Positions 63,246 through 64,000 of a DNA stretch of 64,000 bases are shown here, one piece after another; the first letter of the stretch is position 1; every line of letters starts with the position of its first letter. Location of the stretch: positions 6,554,708 through 6,618,707 of the forward strand of contig OU744725.1 of NCBI GenBank assembly GCA_916613615.1, given 5' to 3'. The notes below the pieces were generated by a model. It was not told the DNA's origin and did no database searches. It saw only the letters and a list, made by a program, of their open reading frames with translations. Source of the stretch: Steromphala cineraria (lineage: Eukaryota > Mollusca > Gastropoda > Trochida > Trochidae). The translations under genes were made by a program, and so were the position numbers.

Positions 63246-63940
63246 TCATGATCTGCGACTTGATAGCGCATAGATTTAAAGTTACGTTTTGCGTCACACA
63301 GGAGCTTAACTGTTGAAGCCTATGTTCTGTCGTTCACTGTATGGGAGAGAAAACTATGATATGATAGATTACATATATTGTCAGATTCTTGGTTCGGGTT
63401 GGAGCTAATCTGACACATCGAAGTGGTGAACTGAATGTTGAAACTAATATGTTCCAAATGCTCCGTGTTCTGACATTGCTATAGTGGATACAGCAGAGAA
63501 ATCATGTACTAAGTATTTTGGTTATATTTCTGTGCCTATCTTTCCATGTATACATTCCGTGAAGCATTTGAAAACTACATCAGATGCCAATAGGTGAAAG
63601 TGTGGATGAATGTTTCCATTATTATTCTGGGATGTGCTTCCATTCTCGACGTTCATTTGTCTTGATATTCTATCTGACGAACCAAAGCTTCAAAACAGCA
63701 GATATACTGCTCAAGGTATTCCGAACTACGAATGCACGACAACCGAGGGTGCTGTTTCCTGGCTGCTGTTAACAATTGCCGTTCATCTTGTCGATCTGTG
63801 TGCGCACATTTGTGGTTTATTTTTCAGTGCCTGTTTACTAACTGACAAATGTTAAGTTAAGTTATTTTTTGTTACCTACTGATTAAGACAATGTTTTCAG
63901 CAATGCTCAAATTTTGAAATAAAATGACATGAAAAACATT
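63246..63940 (+). other. GPCR 3' untranslated region with poly(A) signal
   Basis: No continuing frame follows the receptor stop. A canonical AATAAA lies at 63918-63923, so a 3'UTR of about 690 bases is likely. ORFs of 62 and 81 codons in this stretch match no recognised family. Confidence 0.55.
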
Positions 63941-64000
63941 TCTGTTGGTATAAAGACACAGTTAAATAACTTTGTACTTAATCCTTTCTGAAACATCGTT

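Overview
The window is AT-rich eukaryotic DNA with spliced genes and very dense repeats. Several repeats are of kinds common in molluscs: a tail reading 'atattgcccaagcgg...actcactcactc', short elements rich in AGGTCA half-sites, and elements carrying 'gtccgtccgtccg'. I infer a mollusc, probably a gastropod. That rests on pattern memory, not on a search. || LAYOUT. (1) 0-21 kb: no convincing gene. Most of it is an old, diverged inverted duplication (arms about 0.9-6.4 kb and 10.9-20.4 kb). Younger insertions break it: a TA-flanked MITE, TTAA-type MITEs, a Helentron-like element full of AGGTCA half-sites (9558-10860), an hAT-like MITE and a 53-bp tandem array. (2) 20.8-30 kb: long hairpins, a TTAA MITE, SINE-like repeats, a tRNA-derived SINE, a non-LTR retrotransposon 3' remnant and a 610-bp hAT-like MITE. 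(3) 30110-33458: a nearly complete DNA transposon, bounded by inverted repeats and AATT on both sides. It carries, on the minus strand, a DDE-like transposase gene broken by one in-frame stop and an F-box/leucine-rich-repeat gene broken by one frameshift. This is the most unusual object in the window. (4) 33.5-50 kb: remnants of reverse transcriptases, a broken OTU-protease-like gene, a compact TATA promoter inside a possible LTR, a mariner-type MITE, a 40-base G tract, an L2/CR1-like LINE tail and more hairpins. (5) 51.0-63.2 kb, plus strand: the one clearly intact host gene. It is a four-coding-exon rhodopsin-class GPCR of the pyrokinin/neuromedin-U receptor family, 472 residues. All junctions are phase 1 with good GT/AG sites. 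|| FUNCTION. The receptor would sit in the plasma membrane and bind an amidated neuropeptide. The rest is a record of mobile DNA. The transposase is expected to act on the inverted repeats of its own element, and the F-box protein looks like cargo. No bacterial-style operons, CRISPR arrays, rRNA genes or intact tRNA genes were seen.
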